Virus record (IMG/VR): IMGVR_UViG_3300042475_000151
Location: 1 to 42,704 of that record
Direction: 5' to 3' (one strand)
Origin: a virus
DNA length: 42,704 bases
The notes beneath the pieces are model-generated. The model saw nothing but the letters and a program-made list of their open reading frames with translations. It made no database searches and was not told the DNA's origin. The position numbers were made by a program, and so were the translations under genes. Shown here piece after piece: positions 21,801-29,348 of this stretch; the first letter of the stretch is position 1, and the number at the start of each line of letters is the position of its first letter.

Positions 21801-22871
21801 GGGAATCTTTAACTGCGCTTCAATCTGCGCGATCCGAGTCTGGTAATCGGCAACCTGACGGTCGAGTTCAGCGACGCTCTGGCGCGGCGTGAGTTCAGGT
21901 GGTTCCTGTCTTAATGCACCAAGAGCCGTAGCAGCACCGGCTTGGACACCACCGCCTACAAGCGTAGCGATGGCAGTAACAACCTGCCTTCTGCCTTGAA
22001 TAAGAGCGGCTTCGCCAGCCGACTGTGCGTTAGCAAGTTCTTCATCAAGCCCGTTTGCGTAGGCGTTGAGTGACTGCAAAAGAGTCGCAGCCTGTTCGCC
22101 CGGTATTTCACCCGCAGCAAATTTAATAAGTTCGTCTTTGACACCCTTGAGCGTCTTAACGCCAAACGCATCGGTTAAGAATTTAGATGGGAAGTACTCC
22201 GTGCCTACTTCAATGATGGCATCAACGTTGCCGTATAGCGACGCTTGCTCAGGAGTTTTCCCTTCTTCACGCGCTTCAGCATAACTTTGCTGACGAGTGC
22301 TTAGTCCCGCTAGGGCCAAGTTTGGTAATGAACTACGTGCAGCAACAGACGCAATTAATCCCGGTGATTGAAAAATAGCACTCTCAATACCAGATCGAAC
22401 GCCTTCTTCAACAACGTTCAAATCTTCTGGAGTTGCTTGACGGATGCGCTCATCGCTAGCGCGAAGCTTGGCAAGGTATTCTTGAGTTAGTTCATCTACT
22501 CGTTGCTGCGCTTCAGCGTCGTCTTTCTTTAGAATCTTCTTGGCTTCGTCAGTTTTCTCAACCATGTACGAATAGCCAAGCTGTTTGAATCGCTCAGCTA
22601 TAGACGTACCAAGTCCGGAGAAAAGCCGCCCAAATCCACGTTCTCCCACAGCAGCCATTGCTGCGGCTTCTGCGGGTTGACCCGGTTGTACTTGTGGTTG
22701 ACCCGGTTGTACTTGTGGTTGACCCGGTTGTACTTGTGGTTGAGCCGGAGCGGGTTGTGCAGCATCACCCGCAACAAGTCCACGTTTGCGGGCTTCTTGA
22801 AGTAAAGCAGCTTTATCAGGTGGTAAAATCCCTCGACGCTCTGCTTCCAACAAAAGTTGGATATTAGCCAT
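15804..22871 (-). CDS. Giant polyvalent-type virion protein, 2355 aa, with HEXXH metallopeptidase motif
   Basis: The largest gene, with GGAGG before ATG 22871 and a TAATG overlap with its upstream gene. Residues 1-40 are helical; Gln/Pro repeats follow, then a hydrophobic and helical region (~150-320). Thr/Pro-rich linkers separate three winged-helix-like modules near 447-510, 548-621 and 654-724; the second strongly resembles FtsK gamma. A zincin motif HEIVH is at 1076-1080. Residues ~1730-2010 (FTRYNLAFGFKNFIRDMF and following) resemble the LPD38 domain of polyvalent proteins, with a possible membrane segment near 1990-2010. Such proteins are thought to be packaged and delivered into the host with phage DNA. 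The size, last place in the virion operon and domain mix fit an ejected protein; which part enters the cell is unknown. Confidence 0.8.
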   Translation of the reverse strand: MANIQLLLEAERRGILPPDKAALLQEARKRGLVAGDAAQPAPAQPQVQPGQPQVQPGQPQVQPGQPAEAAAMAAVGERGFGRLFSGLGTSIAERFKQLGYSYMVEKTDEAKKILKKDDAEAQQRVDELTQEYLAKLRASDERIRQATPEDLNVVEEGVRSGIESAIFQSPGLIASVAARSSLPNLALAGLSTRQQSYAEAREEGKTPEQASLYGNVDAIIEVGTEYFPSKFLTDAFGVKTLKGVKDELIKFAAGEIPGEQAATLLQSLNAYANGLDEELANAQSAGEAALIQGRRQVVTAIATLVGGGVQAGAATALGALRQEPPELTPRQSVAELDRQVADYQTRIAQIEAQLKIPGVYTQEESRKMIDEAKSFEKEIGILNDIRKDTVKTYGLTDLEKKEPATVTTTAAPPAGGTGTVVSPKDKPTELKGNVTLPTFETVPATEPFQGFNELEQRALDTIRLLGNETVKDQWNKILRSKFNIDAKGAGILLSKLKKADLITGRVEGLQSLKTVTPQPTVTPAETTTETTTETTTTTLPPAPQAQPIPEELYNNAVNVVMSGQVSPTEKKEDGTDFVLASVSTSALGRALNIGMEDADRILGQMQAQGLVGDMMPNGVRPLTDQGLKTFKPTDSSAQIFEAGEGTPSIPLTDPASPIYQKGAEALKEAAMNRKDVNVPAIIKATGLERQQAVELMDAYQQNGVVSKADPKTRKRKYLLELPKRELRPRTTAQKAVAGTGATGTGTVVQKRGAAAAGTTKPPKSAGLGGVGAGVGTTDVGKGRVLPALAPEQRDQYQAAAQALLRAGAISTPDYNRVVADINLAANPVDDAGNPVTPPDLTETSKIVNAAAQRYQQIQAGTAKPIVEEKVELPDEVEERVGKKKERAAVSKQAKQFEKVTKQAAATTGVKAAQEEGAPKEIGGEAPPSVEREARVTGKREQLTPGMLSEASATPEQTTAALEETPEQTSKELSDDALINAINGKSLVQVLNLVVKTSDSPSYRMVADQLLRVLDYLVSSGLVKDFPVRVVKSLPGGAQGRATLYTQADPDRQPGVLNMGVEVEIGSSYADYKTLLHEIVHAVMLPLVQLGRAAKAIGTKNDLTDAVDEYEEVGDYIGRQLKHLANNLPKNNQMRALVQDMMSLNILKRDRNGRLTYEIDEIYTWALTDPSVQALLRLIPYRRERSAWSKFVNTVSNLLGFKSDADSALNQILSVTEKMANTADAVIELRRTPSKMIAMGRVDVGRLIQRGAKKFKAPPAKVRTTEEMYQESVDELDSVAGGRQGLLKRAKEFLTGTPYLKAARDLQNYRYVLKDIQNGLEMTSRLLRENVGALGFNNFYDRMVVSTGLTKGIMVSRIMPRFEAIEVAAKAYGKKSKLPYKKVLAKLDKTLKALHIGERRRTKFMLFAPLDNTKKDFQITKPDGTTEQVSAAKLREYIWTLLHTNLKFQNDAQRQAWYKIIDNYRDQLMQLTDRNDPNNRLDVNGSSLADMMEGAEKKKPGTRSIRIEDPEYNVLGTYYQKEIDDLIQEYNSDPNKAEFDEIINAVRDVQEETVKLDEEANYWTQGVSNIKQFYGWKNYVPLTGKAQQKVSEEDDTLEFSSPRYSAEYKGEIAAGFKGAKSESQNALLATQIAATRAAMRVGLKDSRQALHNALSQGILDGKAKERIKFEDRAKGLEPLKYQGNRIFINYNADGSIDVWELTNRDQRNAIRREFEPEESNNIFLRAIDAMGTVTSGISQFFTRYNLAFGFKNFIRDMFTYSAVFARLGPKEMARYTANVAADVARLGLVKSGRISYLYNRGRFDDIEKLAAKDKRFYAPAWEFLKNGGESVFVQQFTKLSRLKNLVERYDVASANNKLKMGKEVIDAFFDTWASMFELTARVSAYRIRKEEILAKDPGLSDEAAQVSAASWTKEMQNFEVVGDKVRRISKLYYFFRPGSTGSVRALEVLRPMFIYDVNRLLGQLPDKIKKDPMALRKAEIQLRRDRYNSMLSTMAMLGLGYFIYMMAASMAGDDDLERNVVATDKKELWARSIRIPLSYFGLGEKDEFFQLPWGLGAGSFPAMGAQVAAYTQGHQTGKEFISNMMQIVAESYMPIQPVKFNPFDPTEGAKSVPKNLGIALIYPVTPSLPRSYLEYLINVNTLGQQIYRDQSNKYGDAYVDVERIPEIYNDAAKWFERVSDGAIDYKPEFYHYLVSNFVMGLGNLVADSYSLGLTLLGDKEFDPKRDTVFLSGFFARRPSPDAKEYERVKYDIENMDRELKKLDALAAADPTNVRNINYREKRPDIDGLIEVYRDNKVLVDKLREESNRIRAGQAGTYTTEERKRIVQSLNEDINLYKLQMVLYYQDYKKILEDSSN
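21265..21300 (-). repeat. Three perfect 12-bp tandem repeats in the giant gene
   Basis: The plus-strand unit GTCGTAGTTTCA occurs three times without change. It encodes a Thr/Glu-rich linker (ETTTETTTETTT) between the first and second winged-helix-like modules. Perfect short repeats such as this can change copy number by replication slippage and so vary linker length. Confidence 0.85.
22676..22738 (-). repeat. Three perfect 21-bp tandem repeats in the giant gene
   Basis: The unit GTTGACCCGGTTGTACTTGTG (plus strand) is repeated three times, followed by a decayed fourth start. It encodes a QPQVQPG repeat near residue 50 of the giant protein, a flexible linker between the N-terminal helices and the rest. 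Unchanged copies suggest recent expansion. Confidence 0.85.
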
Positions 22872-24394
22872 TAGCCGCCTCCGAGCGCCGCCATAATTTC
22901 TTCATTAGTCATCGAACTAGGATCAAGCGTTGGAGATCGTGCAGCACCCGGCGCAGCCTGATTAGTTTGTGCTAAGCCCAACAGACGGTCTTCTTCGGCC
23001 TGAATCGCTGCTTCAAGTTGAGCAACGCGATTTGGATCAGCTTTATCGCGCTTGGCTTCTTCAAGCCGCTTCTGATTTCTAAGTTTATAAATCTGGCTGT
23101 TGGGGTTCTTTTCCGCGTTTTGAAGCGCAGTTACGCCTGCACGAATCTGCTCGCGATTGATACCCGCCTGTCCAGTGATGTACTGCGGTTGGAGCTTCTG
23201 CATGTTGGCAGTGACTGAATTAAACTTGGCTTGAGCAGCCGCGAGTTCTTCTGGCGTTTTAGCCGCACGAAGAGCTTTGATTGCCGCTTCGATGTCTTCC
23301 TTGAACAAGCCCAGCGGGCCGAGTTGACCCTGTGATCTTTTAAGATCATTAATCATGCGTTCACGAGCAAGCTGGACCTGCTCTCGCTGTCCGCCGTAAG
23401 TCATCATCGCTGTTCCAATACGACCTTCTTCCGCTGCTACAGCAGCCTCGTCAGCCATACGAGCAGTGCCGATACGATCAAAGTCAGCCAACTTGGCGTT
23501 GGCATAATCACGACGCGACTTGAGTTGCTCACCCTTCACGCCGCGCTCTTCAACATCCAACTCACGGCGGGTCTTGCCAAGGCGAGCCGCAGGTTCAGCA
23601 AATCCAGTTGCTACCGCGCCCAAAAATCCCTGAGTACTCCTAGCAATCTTGTCTCCGGCCTCAAGAAAGAACATTGCCTTGGCTTCATCGCGCCGTGCAG
23701 CAATGTTGGTAATCGCATCCTTGAACATCTTGGTCTGTTCTTTGTTGAGCTTGTCTACGCCCAGCGAATCAGCCAATGCTTTACGAGCCTTCTCTTGGCT
23801 CTCTTGGCTGGTGCGCGGACGACGCTGCAACACCATTCCAAGACCTTGAGCCTGCATCTCAGAGGGCTTCATCTTGGCGATATTCTCTGGAGCCATCATG
23901 GGGTTCGGAGCCGGTGCAGCCGGAGCCGCCGGATAGAACGAAGCGGCGTCTACCTCTGGATACTCCTCGTCTTCATCATTCAATCCACCCGCACCAAACG
24001 CCACAATGCCACCACCTTTGGCACTGAACGTACCCGGACGAGCAAGCGTAGCCGCGCTCGTAGCCGGAAGCCCAGCGGGTGCGCCGCCCATCATAGGCGG
24101 CTGTTGTACAGGCATCTGCTGCTGCATCTGCGGGGGTGGGGCAGCGTTAGCCACGGCATTCTCAAGACGCTGACGAATCGACGGCTGCTGCATCGCTTGC
24201 TGCTGTTGCTCCGGCGACATGGCTTTACCAATCAACTCGGCGCGATTCTGCAAGTTCATCACGTAAACAAGGCTAGAGGGCAACTCTCCGCGATCTACTC
24301 GCGCCATGAGTTCCTGACGAAATGCCTGTGGGTCTTTGCCTTTTGCAGCCTGTTGCAGTGCAAGCAGTCGCGGGTCAGTAAGAATGCCATTCAT
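22871..24394 (-). CDS. Virion/internal-protein candidate with GGGIVAF motif, 507 aa
   Basis: ATG 24394 with a GGGGTGG just upstream; the stop overlaps the start of the giant gene. The N-terminal ~85 residues are helical. Residues 85-125 are rich in Pro, Gln and Met. The motif KGGGIVAFGAGG lies at 126-137 and an acidic patch follows. The C-terminal 300 residues are predicted long charged helices with Ala/Glu/Arg/Gln repeats, partly coiled coil. I do not recognise a catalytic domain. Position between the Gln-rich and giant proteins, together with helical content, suggests a partner within the ejected or internal-protein complex. Confidence 0.65.
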   Translation of the reverse strand: MNGILTDPRLLALQQAAKGKDPQAFRQELMARVDRGELPSSLVYVMNLQNRAELIGKAMSPEQQQQAMQQPSIRQRLENAVANAAPPPQMQQQMPVQQPPMMGGAPAGLPATSAATLARPGTFSAKGGGIVAFGAGGLNDEDEEYPEVDAASFYPAAPAAPAPNPMMAPENIAKMKPSEMQAQGLGMVLQRRPRTSQESQEKARKALADSLGVDKLNKEQTKMFKDAITNIAARRDEAKAMFFLEAGDKIARSTQGFLGAVATGFAEPAARLGKTRRELDVEERGVKGEQLKSRRDYANAKLADFDRIGTARMADEAAVAAEEGRIGTAMMTYGGQREQVQLARERMINDLKRSQGQLGPLGLFKEDIEAAIKALRAAKTPEELAAAQAKFNSVTANMQKLQPQYITGQAGINREQIRAGVTALQNAEKNPNSQIYKLRNQKRLEEAKRDKADPNRVAQLEAAIQAEEDRLLGLAQTNQAAPGAARSPTLDPSSMTNEEIMAALGGG

Positions 24395-24396
24395 TA

Positions 24397-26220
24397 TTAA
24401 CCACCCCTACCGAAGAGATTACCCAAACCATACGCCGTCATACCTGCACCGGCAATCTGATTGACCATGCTAGGCTGCGCTGCGTAAATCGCTTGAGACG
24501 AAGTCGTTGTAGGAATACCGCGCAATACGTCAGACAAGAAGCCCAGCTGCGAGTACGGATAACGCTGCTGAGCAAGGAAGTCTTGATACTGCTGCTCCAG
24601 ACGCTGCTGTTCAAGAGCCTGAAGCTGCGACCCCATGCCCATCTGCGCTTGAGCCGCTGCTTGCTGCTGACCAAACTGTTGCTGGCCTAAGTTGCCAAGC
24701 TGACCCGCCGCAGCCAACTGCTGTTGCAATGCCTGAAGGCCAAAGTTACCACCAAACTGCCGGGACTGCTCAGCAAGCTGCGCTCCCTGCAAGCCAAACT
24801 GCGCCATCTGCTGCTGTTGAGCCAGAGCCTGTTGCTGAGCCTGAAGTTGCGCGGCCTGATTAAGCTGCTGCGCTTGCAACTGCTGACCAGAACCCAACTG
24901 CTGTACGCCAAGCAATGCAGCCAGATTCTGCTGACCTGTCGTAAGCCCCGCCTGCTGGTTGGCAAGTTGAGCCTGCATGCCCTGCTGAGCGATGAACTGA
25001 CGACGCGCTTGCTCGGCAGCGAGGTTCTGCTGACCGACGTTGAAGCCCATCTGCTGATTGGCAAGCCCTGCCTGCATCGCCTGTTGAGCGCCAAGACCCT
25101 GAGTCTGCAACTGAGCAGCCAAGTTTTGCTGACCGGTCGTGAGACCAGCCTGTTGGTTAGCCAACGCAGCTTGAAGACCCGCTTGAGTGCCTAATTGCTG
25201 AACGCCAAGTCGAGCCGCCAGATTCTGCTGACCGGTGCTAAGCCCAGCCTGTTGATTGGCAAGCGCAGCTTGCATTTGAGCGGCACGGTCTGCACCGAAC
25301 TGCTGCTGTGCCTGTTGGAAGGCTTGCTGACGACCTGTGGCCTCAATATCTCCAAGGCGATCCTGCAACCCGCGACGGGCTTCAGCCTGAAGCAACGCCT
25401 CACGAGTACCACCTTTAGCACCCGCACGAGCCGCAGCAGCACCCATACCGGGCAACTGACGAGCATAGTCTTGAACAGCGGCTTGCTTCTGCTGCTCCAC
25501 CACATCTTGCATGTAGGGAGACATGTATTCGCGAGCTTGTTGAATACCAAACTTATCGGCACCAACCCGCTCAGCCTGCCCCATTTGATACTGTTCTAAG
25601 CCACCAATACCAACGCGCTCTGGGCCAGCCATACCAAACTGTTGCAATTCAGGAGCGCGAACCGCTTCGGGACCACGCATCGACAACTCGCCGTACCCCT
25701 GCCCCTGCACCTGTGGGGTGGGAGCCATCTGATAATTGCGTAACTGCGGAGCCTGAACACTGCCGTAAGCAAGATCCATCGGCTGATAGAACTGCCGCTC
25801 CTGCATCGGTTGATAACCGGCTTGAGCCATCTGGTTCGCTTGTAGTCCAGCGAGTCCAGCGAGTCCTGTAGCCTGTTGAGTCTGAGCAGTCGGACCTAAT
25901 TCAGCCGTACCTTGAATCGCTTGATTCTGAAGCGGGTTAAGACCCGCCATGCGCTGACCGCCGTAGACTTGGTACGGAACTTTGTTAACGTCAGTCAGTG
26001 CTTCGACACGCCCCAAAAGGCGCAGAGCAGTCGGCATCAACTGCTCGGGGATCGTGTTCTGCGTAATCGTTTGCTGAGTCGGAGCAGATGGGGCGCTACC
26101 GCCACCACCGTATGCAATGTTCGACTTCAGTTTGATGAGCGCACGGTCACCAGAATTAAAGTATGCCTCCGGCGATTCTTCATAGAAGCCAAAGTCGTGG
26201 AGCTTATTTACGCGCCTCAT
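24397..26220 (-). CDS. Gln-rich repeat tail/DNA-transfer protein, 607 aa
   Basis: ATG 26220 overlaps the GNAT-like gene's TGA (ATGA) and has GAGGTG upstream. Residues 1-110 hold a conserved-looking start with PEQLMPTALRLLGRVEALTD. The centre carries four ~33-residue repeats (core LANQQAGLTTGQQNLAA) and a Gln-rich helical region. The C-terminus (RYPYSQLGFLSDVLRGIP) is typical of a family of podoviral tail-tip or DNA-transfer proteins. It probably forms long helical bundles in the virion and helps deliver DNA. The assignment is based on composition and this end motif. Confidence 0.65.
   Translation of the reverse strand: MRRVNKLHDFGFYEESPEAYFNSGDRALIKLKSNIAYGGGGSAPSAPTQQTITQNTIPEQLMPTALRLLGRVEALTDVNKVPYQVYGGQRMAGLNPLQNQAIQGTAELGPTAQTQQATGLAGLAGLQANQMAQAGYQPMQERQFYQPMDLAYGSVQAPQLRNYQMAPTPQVQGQGYGELSMRGPEAVRAPELQQFGMAGPERVGIGGLEQYQMGQAERVGADKFGIQQAREYMSPYMQDVVEQQKQAAVQDYARQLPGMGAAAARAGAKGGTREALLQAEARRGLQDRLGDIEATGRQQAFQQAQQQFGADRAAQMQAALANQQAGLSTGQQNLAARLGVQQLGTQAGLQAALANQQAGLTTGQQNLAAQLQTQGLGAQQAMQAGLANQQMGFNVGQQNLAAEQARRQFIAQQGMQAQLANQQAGLTTGQQNLAALLGVQQLGSGQQLQAQQLNQAAQLQAQQQALAQQQQMAQFGLQGAQLAEQSRQFGGNFGLQALQQQLAAAGQLGNLGQQQFGQQQAAAQAQMGMGSQLQALEQQRLEQQYQDFLAQQRYPYSQLGFLSDVLRGIPTTTSSQAIYAAQPSMVNQIAGAGMTAYGLGNLFGRGG
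24870..25275 (-). repeat. Four ~99-bp repeats in the Gln-rich gene
   Basis: Four consecutive units of about 33 codons encode LANQQAGLTTGQQNLAA-like cores. The first, second and fourth are most similar; the third is altered (LANQQMGFNVGQQNLAA). Repeat ends are approximate because the units are not identical. These are coding repeats and not a CRISPR array. Confidence 0.7.
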
Positions 26221-26660
26221 TTCGGCACCTCATCAAAATATTTTTCAAACACCACGGATTTGGCCGTGTAGCCATACTTCTTTACGTGCGGCTCCCAGCC
26301 GGGGCGACCAAAGAACTCAACCCCGTTACAGCCCATATCACGAGCGAAGCGATCAGCGGTCTCATGCATTCTGTCGGACACGTAACGCATATGCTGCGCT
26401 TCCATCGCGCAGTACTGAATCACAAAGAGTTTGCTCTTCGGGTACTGCTTAATTTCAGTTATAACGTATCCGTAAATCGTGCTGTCAGTCGGATCAAACA
26501 CGACCCATAACTGCATCTGTCCGGTCAGCACAAACCGAACGATGTCATCTACACCAGAGCGTCCCTTGGTCCAACCCTCTGACTTCTCAAAGTACTTGAT
26601 CAGCGACGGTACGACGTAGCTAATCTGGCCGTATGGGATTAAAGAGATGTCGAGATTCAT
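26217..26660 (-). CDS. GNAT-like acetyltransferase-fold protein
   Basis: 147 residues from ATG 26660. The pattern is that of a compact GNAT fold: strands around MQLWVVFDPTDSTIYGYVIT and SKLFVIQYCAMEAQHM, a helix (VSDRMHETADRFARDMGC), then the late strand-helix GVEFFGRPGWEPHVKKYGYT. The acetyl-CoA loop is not clearly of the R/Q-x-x-G-x-G/A type, so binding may be weak or altered. GNAT-like genes often lie in the tail region of podoviruses; targets are unknown. Its stop overlaps the Gln-rich gene's start. Confidence 0.65.
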   Translation of the reverse strand: MNLDISLIPYGQISYVVPSLIKYFEKSEGWTKGRSGVDDIVRFVLTGQMQLWVVFDPTDSTIYGYVITEIKQYPKSKLFVIQYCAMEAQHMRYVSDRMHETADRFARDMGCNGVEFFGRPGWEPHVKKYGYTAKSVVFEKYFDEVPK

Positions 26661-26666
26661 CCAGCG

Positions 26667-27497
26667 TTATCCGATTAATTGTCGGGGGTCGTAGGGCTGT
26701 GAAAGTAATTGCTGTTTTTGCCGTTGCAATTCAGCCGCTCGTTGAGCTTCAGCCGTTTTCGCCATTTCCATTTGTGCAAGAAGTTGAGGATTTTGGCCTG
26801 TGTACATGCCCGCATAGGGTTCTTGCGGAACAGGCATACGCTGCTGATTAGAATAAGTCAGTGGGCCAATACCACTAGGAGGTGGTGACGACGGATAAGG
26901 CACGGAACCACTCATCCCACCAAACAAACTACCAAGCCCACCGCTGTAGTTAGGCTCTGGAACGACACCTCGCGTGGCTTCAACCGGCATCCGCAACTGC
27001 ATATCACTCATTGGCATATCCGGCATAGGACCAACCGGATACTCTCTCCGCATATCACTCAGTTGCCCACCATCCGCGAACGGATTGCGGCGAGTAGGAT
27101 ACTCAGCAGGCATTACAGCGGGACGAGCCCTAGGAGGCGTATCCGGCATCACAGCGGGAACAAAACGCATCTCATCCGGTGGCGGAGGTGCCTCGACAGG
27201 CGAACCGTACGAGCGAAACGGACGAGCGTAAGCATTACCGCCACCCATACCGCCAAGCCCGTACGACCGCACCTGCGGCTGTCGTGGCTGCATGAATGCC
27301 TGATCGTAGAACGTCGGCTGCGACGGCGGCATATAGACTTGCGGTTGCTGCGGCTGTTGCTGCGAATACGGGTTAGGGTTGTATCCACCCTTACCACCGC
27401 TCGGAGCCGGTGCGCTTTGCGCGTATGGTGCGCTAGGCTCGGGGGCTGCGCCCGTAGCTCCGGTTGAATAACTTGGTGCGCTGCCGCCTGAACTCAT
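26667..27497 (-). CDS. Pro/Gly/Gln-rich disordered virion protein, 276 aa
   Basis: ATG 27497, overlapping the preceding gene's end by 4 nt. Nearly the whole protein is low complexity: Ser/Ala/Gly/Pro at the start, Gln/Pro runs, and Pro/Met-rich segments such as PMPDMPMSDM. A short FADGGQLSD motif resembles the GG-type motifs in the neighbouring virion proteins. A final helix (MEMAKTAEAQRAAELQRQKQ) may be the only ordered part. It is probably a virion linker or assembly protein; no family was recognised. Confidence 0.6.
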   Translation of the reverse strand: MSSGGSAPSYSTGATGAAPEPSAPYAQSAPAPSGGKGGYNPNPYSQQQPQQPQVYMPPSQPTFYDQAFMQPRQPQVRSYGLGGMGGGNAYARPFRSYGSPVEAPPPPDEMRFVPAVMPDTPPRARPAVMPAEYPTRRNPFADGGQLSDMRREYPVGPMPDMPMSDMQLRMPVEATRGVVPEPNYSGGLGSLFGGMSGSVPYPSSPPPSGIGPLTYSNQQRMPVPQEPYAGMYTGQNPQLLAQMEMAKTAEAQRAAELQRQKQQLLSQPYDPRQLIG

Positions 27498-29308
27498 GAT
27501 CGTCGCCCCGGTATGTATTTTTCAGGTTTGATGGCTTTGGCCTGTCGCGACGTTTTAGTCCGCGCACGACGCACCTTGTCCATCATCTTATAGAGTTGTT
27601 TTGCCCCAGCATCTGTAGAGCCGTTCCCCAAGTGGGAGACTACATCAGCCGGAACTACAAACTCACCATCAGCCAACCGCGCCGGTTGCCGCCTCGTTCG
27701 ACTGCGAATTTCAGCCGGGATGTTATCGGACATACCGTCACCCGGACCACGGAGAAGTCGGCCACCGTCTGAGTAACCACCCAGCGTACTGATGCCGCCC
27801 TGATTGAACTGCATCATGCCGGGGTTCATGTCCATCAGTTCGTTTTCAGCCATGCGGTTATAAATGTCGCTAGTGTCGAATCTAAACGGTCCCGCATTAA
27901 AGTCTTGACCGAACTGCTGCCCAAACAAGGAGGCATAGTCATTACCACCACCCAAGTCAGGCGTAGTGGTCTGCTGGGCAGTTTGAGCAGGTTCAAACTT
28001 CTGGGTTTGTGGATTGTAGGTCTCACTACCCGAGGTGTACCCAGTCACAAAAGGATTAATCCCTTGCATAAATGACGGGTCAAAACCCGCTAGTACGCTG
28101 GGGTCAAATCCTTGGAAATTATTAAAATTGTAGAGATCCTGCACATCTGGGCCGGTTCTATCTCTATTATCTCTTCTGTCATCTCTTCTGTCGTCTTTGT
28201 CCCTTCCATCATCCTTCGGAGGAGGCGTAGTTGGAGGCGGGGGCGTAGTCGGAGGAGGTGTAGTCGGAGGGGGTGCAGCCGGAGGTGCAACGTAAGTCGG
28301 TGACGTTTTAGGCGTACCCGCCGTTATGAATTTGTTCAGGTCACCCAGATACTGCCCCAAAGCCGGGTTGGCCGGAGCAGTCCGGGGCGGAGGCGTTAAC
28401 ATGCTCCGGTAGTAGTCTTCCATAGTAGGCGGAGGAGTAGGCGGAGGCCTAATAGGCATGGTGTCAAATACAGGTTCATCACCTTTCGCTTTACTACTCT
28501 CAGCTTTACTACTCTCAGCCTTGCCACCTTCAGCCATGCCCAGAGGCATCTGGGTCGTAAACTGCCCCGGCGTAAACCGCTGGGTGAAGTACGCCTGACC
28601 CGGCTGGTCACGGTTCGGGTTGAGTTCCTGCTGAAACTCCGTACCGGTGTAGAACATCGGCGGAGCAGTCTTGGGGGCTTTGAGCGGATCAGGCTCAGCC
28701 AACAGCATGGGAGCCGCTGCCGCAGCCATAGCAGCCTTGCCGCCAAACATGCCACCGATACCCGGAATACTGGCGGTAACAGCTTCGCGCGCCGCAGCAT
28801 CGCCAAGAGAAGCAATACCACGCCCTATATTAGCTAAGTTACCGGTGCCGGTACCCGCGCCAACGGTGGACTTCATGATATTTCCAGCGGCGGTTTTTGA
28901 GGCTTCTTTAAGCGCCTCGCCCGTCAAACCAGCACCAGCACTTGCTCCAGTTCCGGCCAACGCCGAACCAATTCCAGCCCCACCAAACGCGCCAAGACCG
29001 GCCAGAAGACCCTTCTTCCAGTCCTTTTCAACGAGACCCGTACCCGCACCAACGAGCAGGGCAGCACTTAGACCGCCCGTGAACGGGGCAAGCACCGCAC
29101 CAAGCACGGTCGGCAGGATGGACTTCAGGAACCCAGCCTTGGGGAGTCCAGTCTCGGGGTTAATCTCAAGCGACCCCCCATGCGCCATAGCCAGCGACTG
29201 CAACCCCTGCACTTCACTGGGGGTCATGTGGACGAGCATGGAGTCATCGCCGCCGCCCCGTGATGCAACGAGGGAGGCAAGACCACCAAGAGGATAATTG
29301 CTGTTCAT
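27494..29308 (-). CDS. Virion structural protein with conserved C-terminal LADGEFVVPADVVSHLGNGS motif
   Basis: 604 residues from ATG 29308 with GGGGGAAG upstream. The N-terminus (HMTPSEVQGLQSLAMAHGG) is followed by an Ala/Gly-rich hydrophobic region (~60-220) that could cross or penetrate a membrane. A Pro-rich and a charged Asp/Arg region (GRDKDDRRDDRRDNRDR) follow. The C-terminus has GPGDGMSDNIPA and LADGEFVVPADVVSHLGNGS, a conserved end found in many phage tail-region proteins, then a basic helix. The layout suggests a tail or internal protein. The exact function is not known. Confidence 0.65.
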   Translation of the reverse strand: MNSNYPLGGLASLVASRGGGDDSMLVHMTPSEVQGLQSLAMAHGGSLEINPETGLPKAGFLKSILPTVLGAVLAPFTGGLSAALLVGAGTGLVEKDWKKGLLAGLGAFGGAGIGSALAGTGASAGAGLTGEALKEASKTAAGNIMKSTVGAGTGTGNLANIGRGIASLGDAAAREAVTASIPGIGGMFGGKAAMAAAAAPMLLAEPDPLKAPKTAPPMFYTGTEFQQELNPNRDQPGQAYFTQRFTPGQFTTQMPLGMAEGGKAESSKAESSKAKGDEPVFDTMPIRPPPTPPPTMEDYYRSMLTPPPRTAPANPALGQYLGDLNKFITAGTPKTSPTYVAPPAAPPPTTPPPTTPPPPTTPPPKDDGRDKDDRRDDRRDNRDRTGPDVQDLYNFNNFQGFDPSVLAGFDPSFMQGINPFVTGYTSGSETYNPQTQKFEPAQTAQQTTTPDLGGGNDYASLFGQQFGQDFNAGPFRFDTSDIYNRMAENELMDMNPGMMQFNQGGISTLGGYSDGGRLLRGPGDGMSDNIPAEIRSRTRRQPARLADGEFVVPADVVSHLGNGSTDAGAKQLYKMMDKVRRARTKTSRQAKAIKPEKYIPGRRS

Positions 29309-29348
29309 ACTTCCCCCACGGGGTCAAGTTTTACGAATAGTATCACTG

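Noticed and set aside
23525-24400. Long plus-strand reading frame of 291 codons opposite the 507-residue virion gene
   Set aside because: It has a composition of Arg, His, Ser and Leu typical of an antisense shadow, no ribosome binding site, and the minus-strand frame has the coherent virion-type sequence.
24870-25275. Regular repeats considered as a CRISPR array
   Set aside because: Repeats are about 99 bp, in frame, imperfect, and without spacers; they encode protein repeats.
28671-29297. Plus-strand reading frame of 208 codons opposite the 604-residue virion gene
   Set aside because: Pro/Ala-rich antisense of an Ala/Gly-rich coding region; no independent support.
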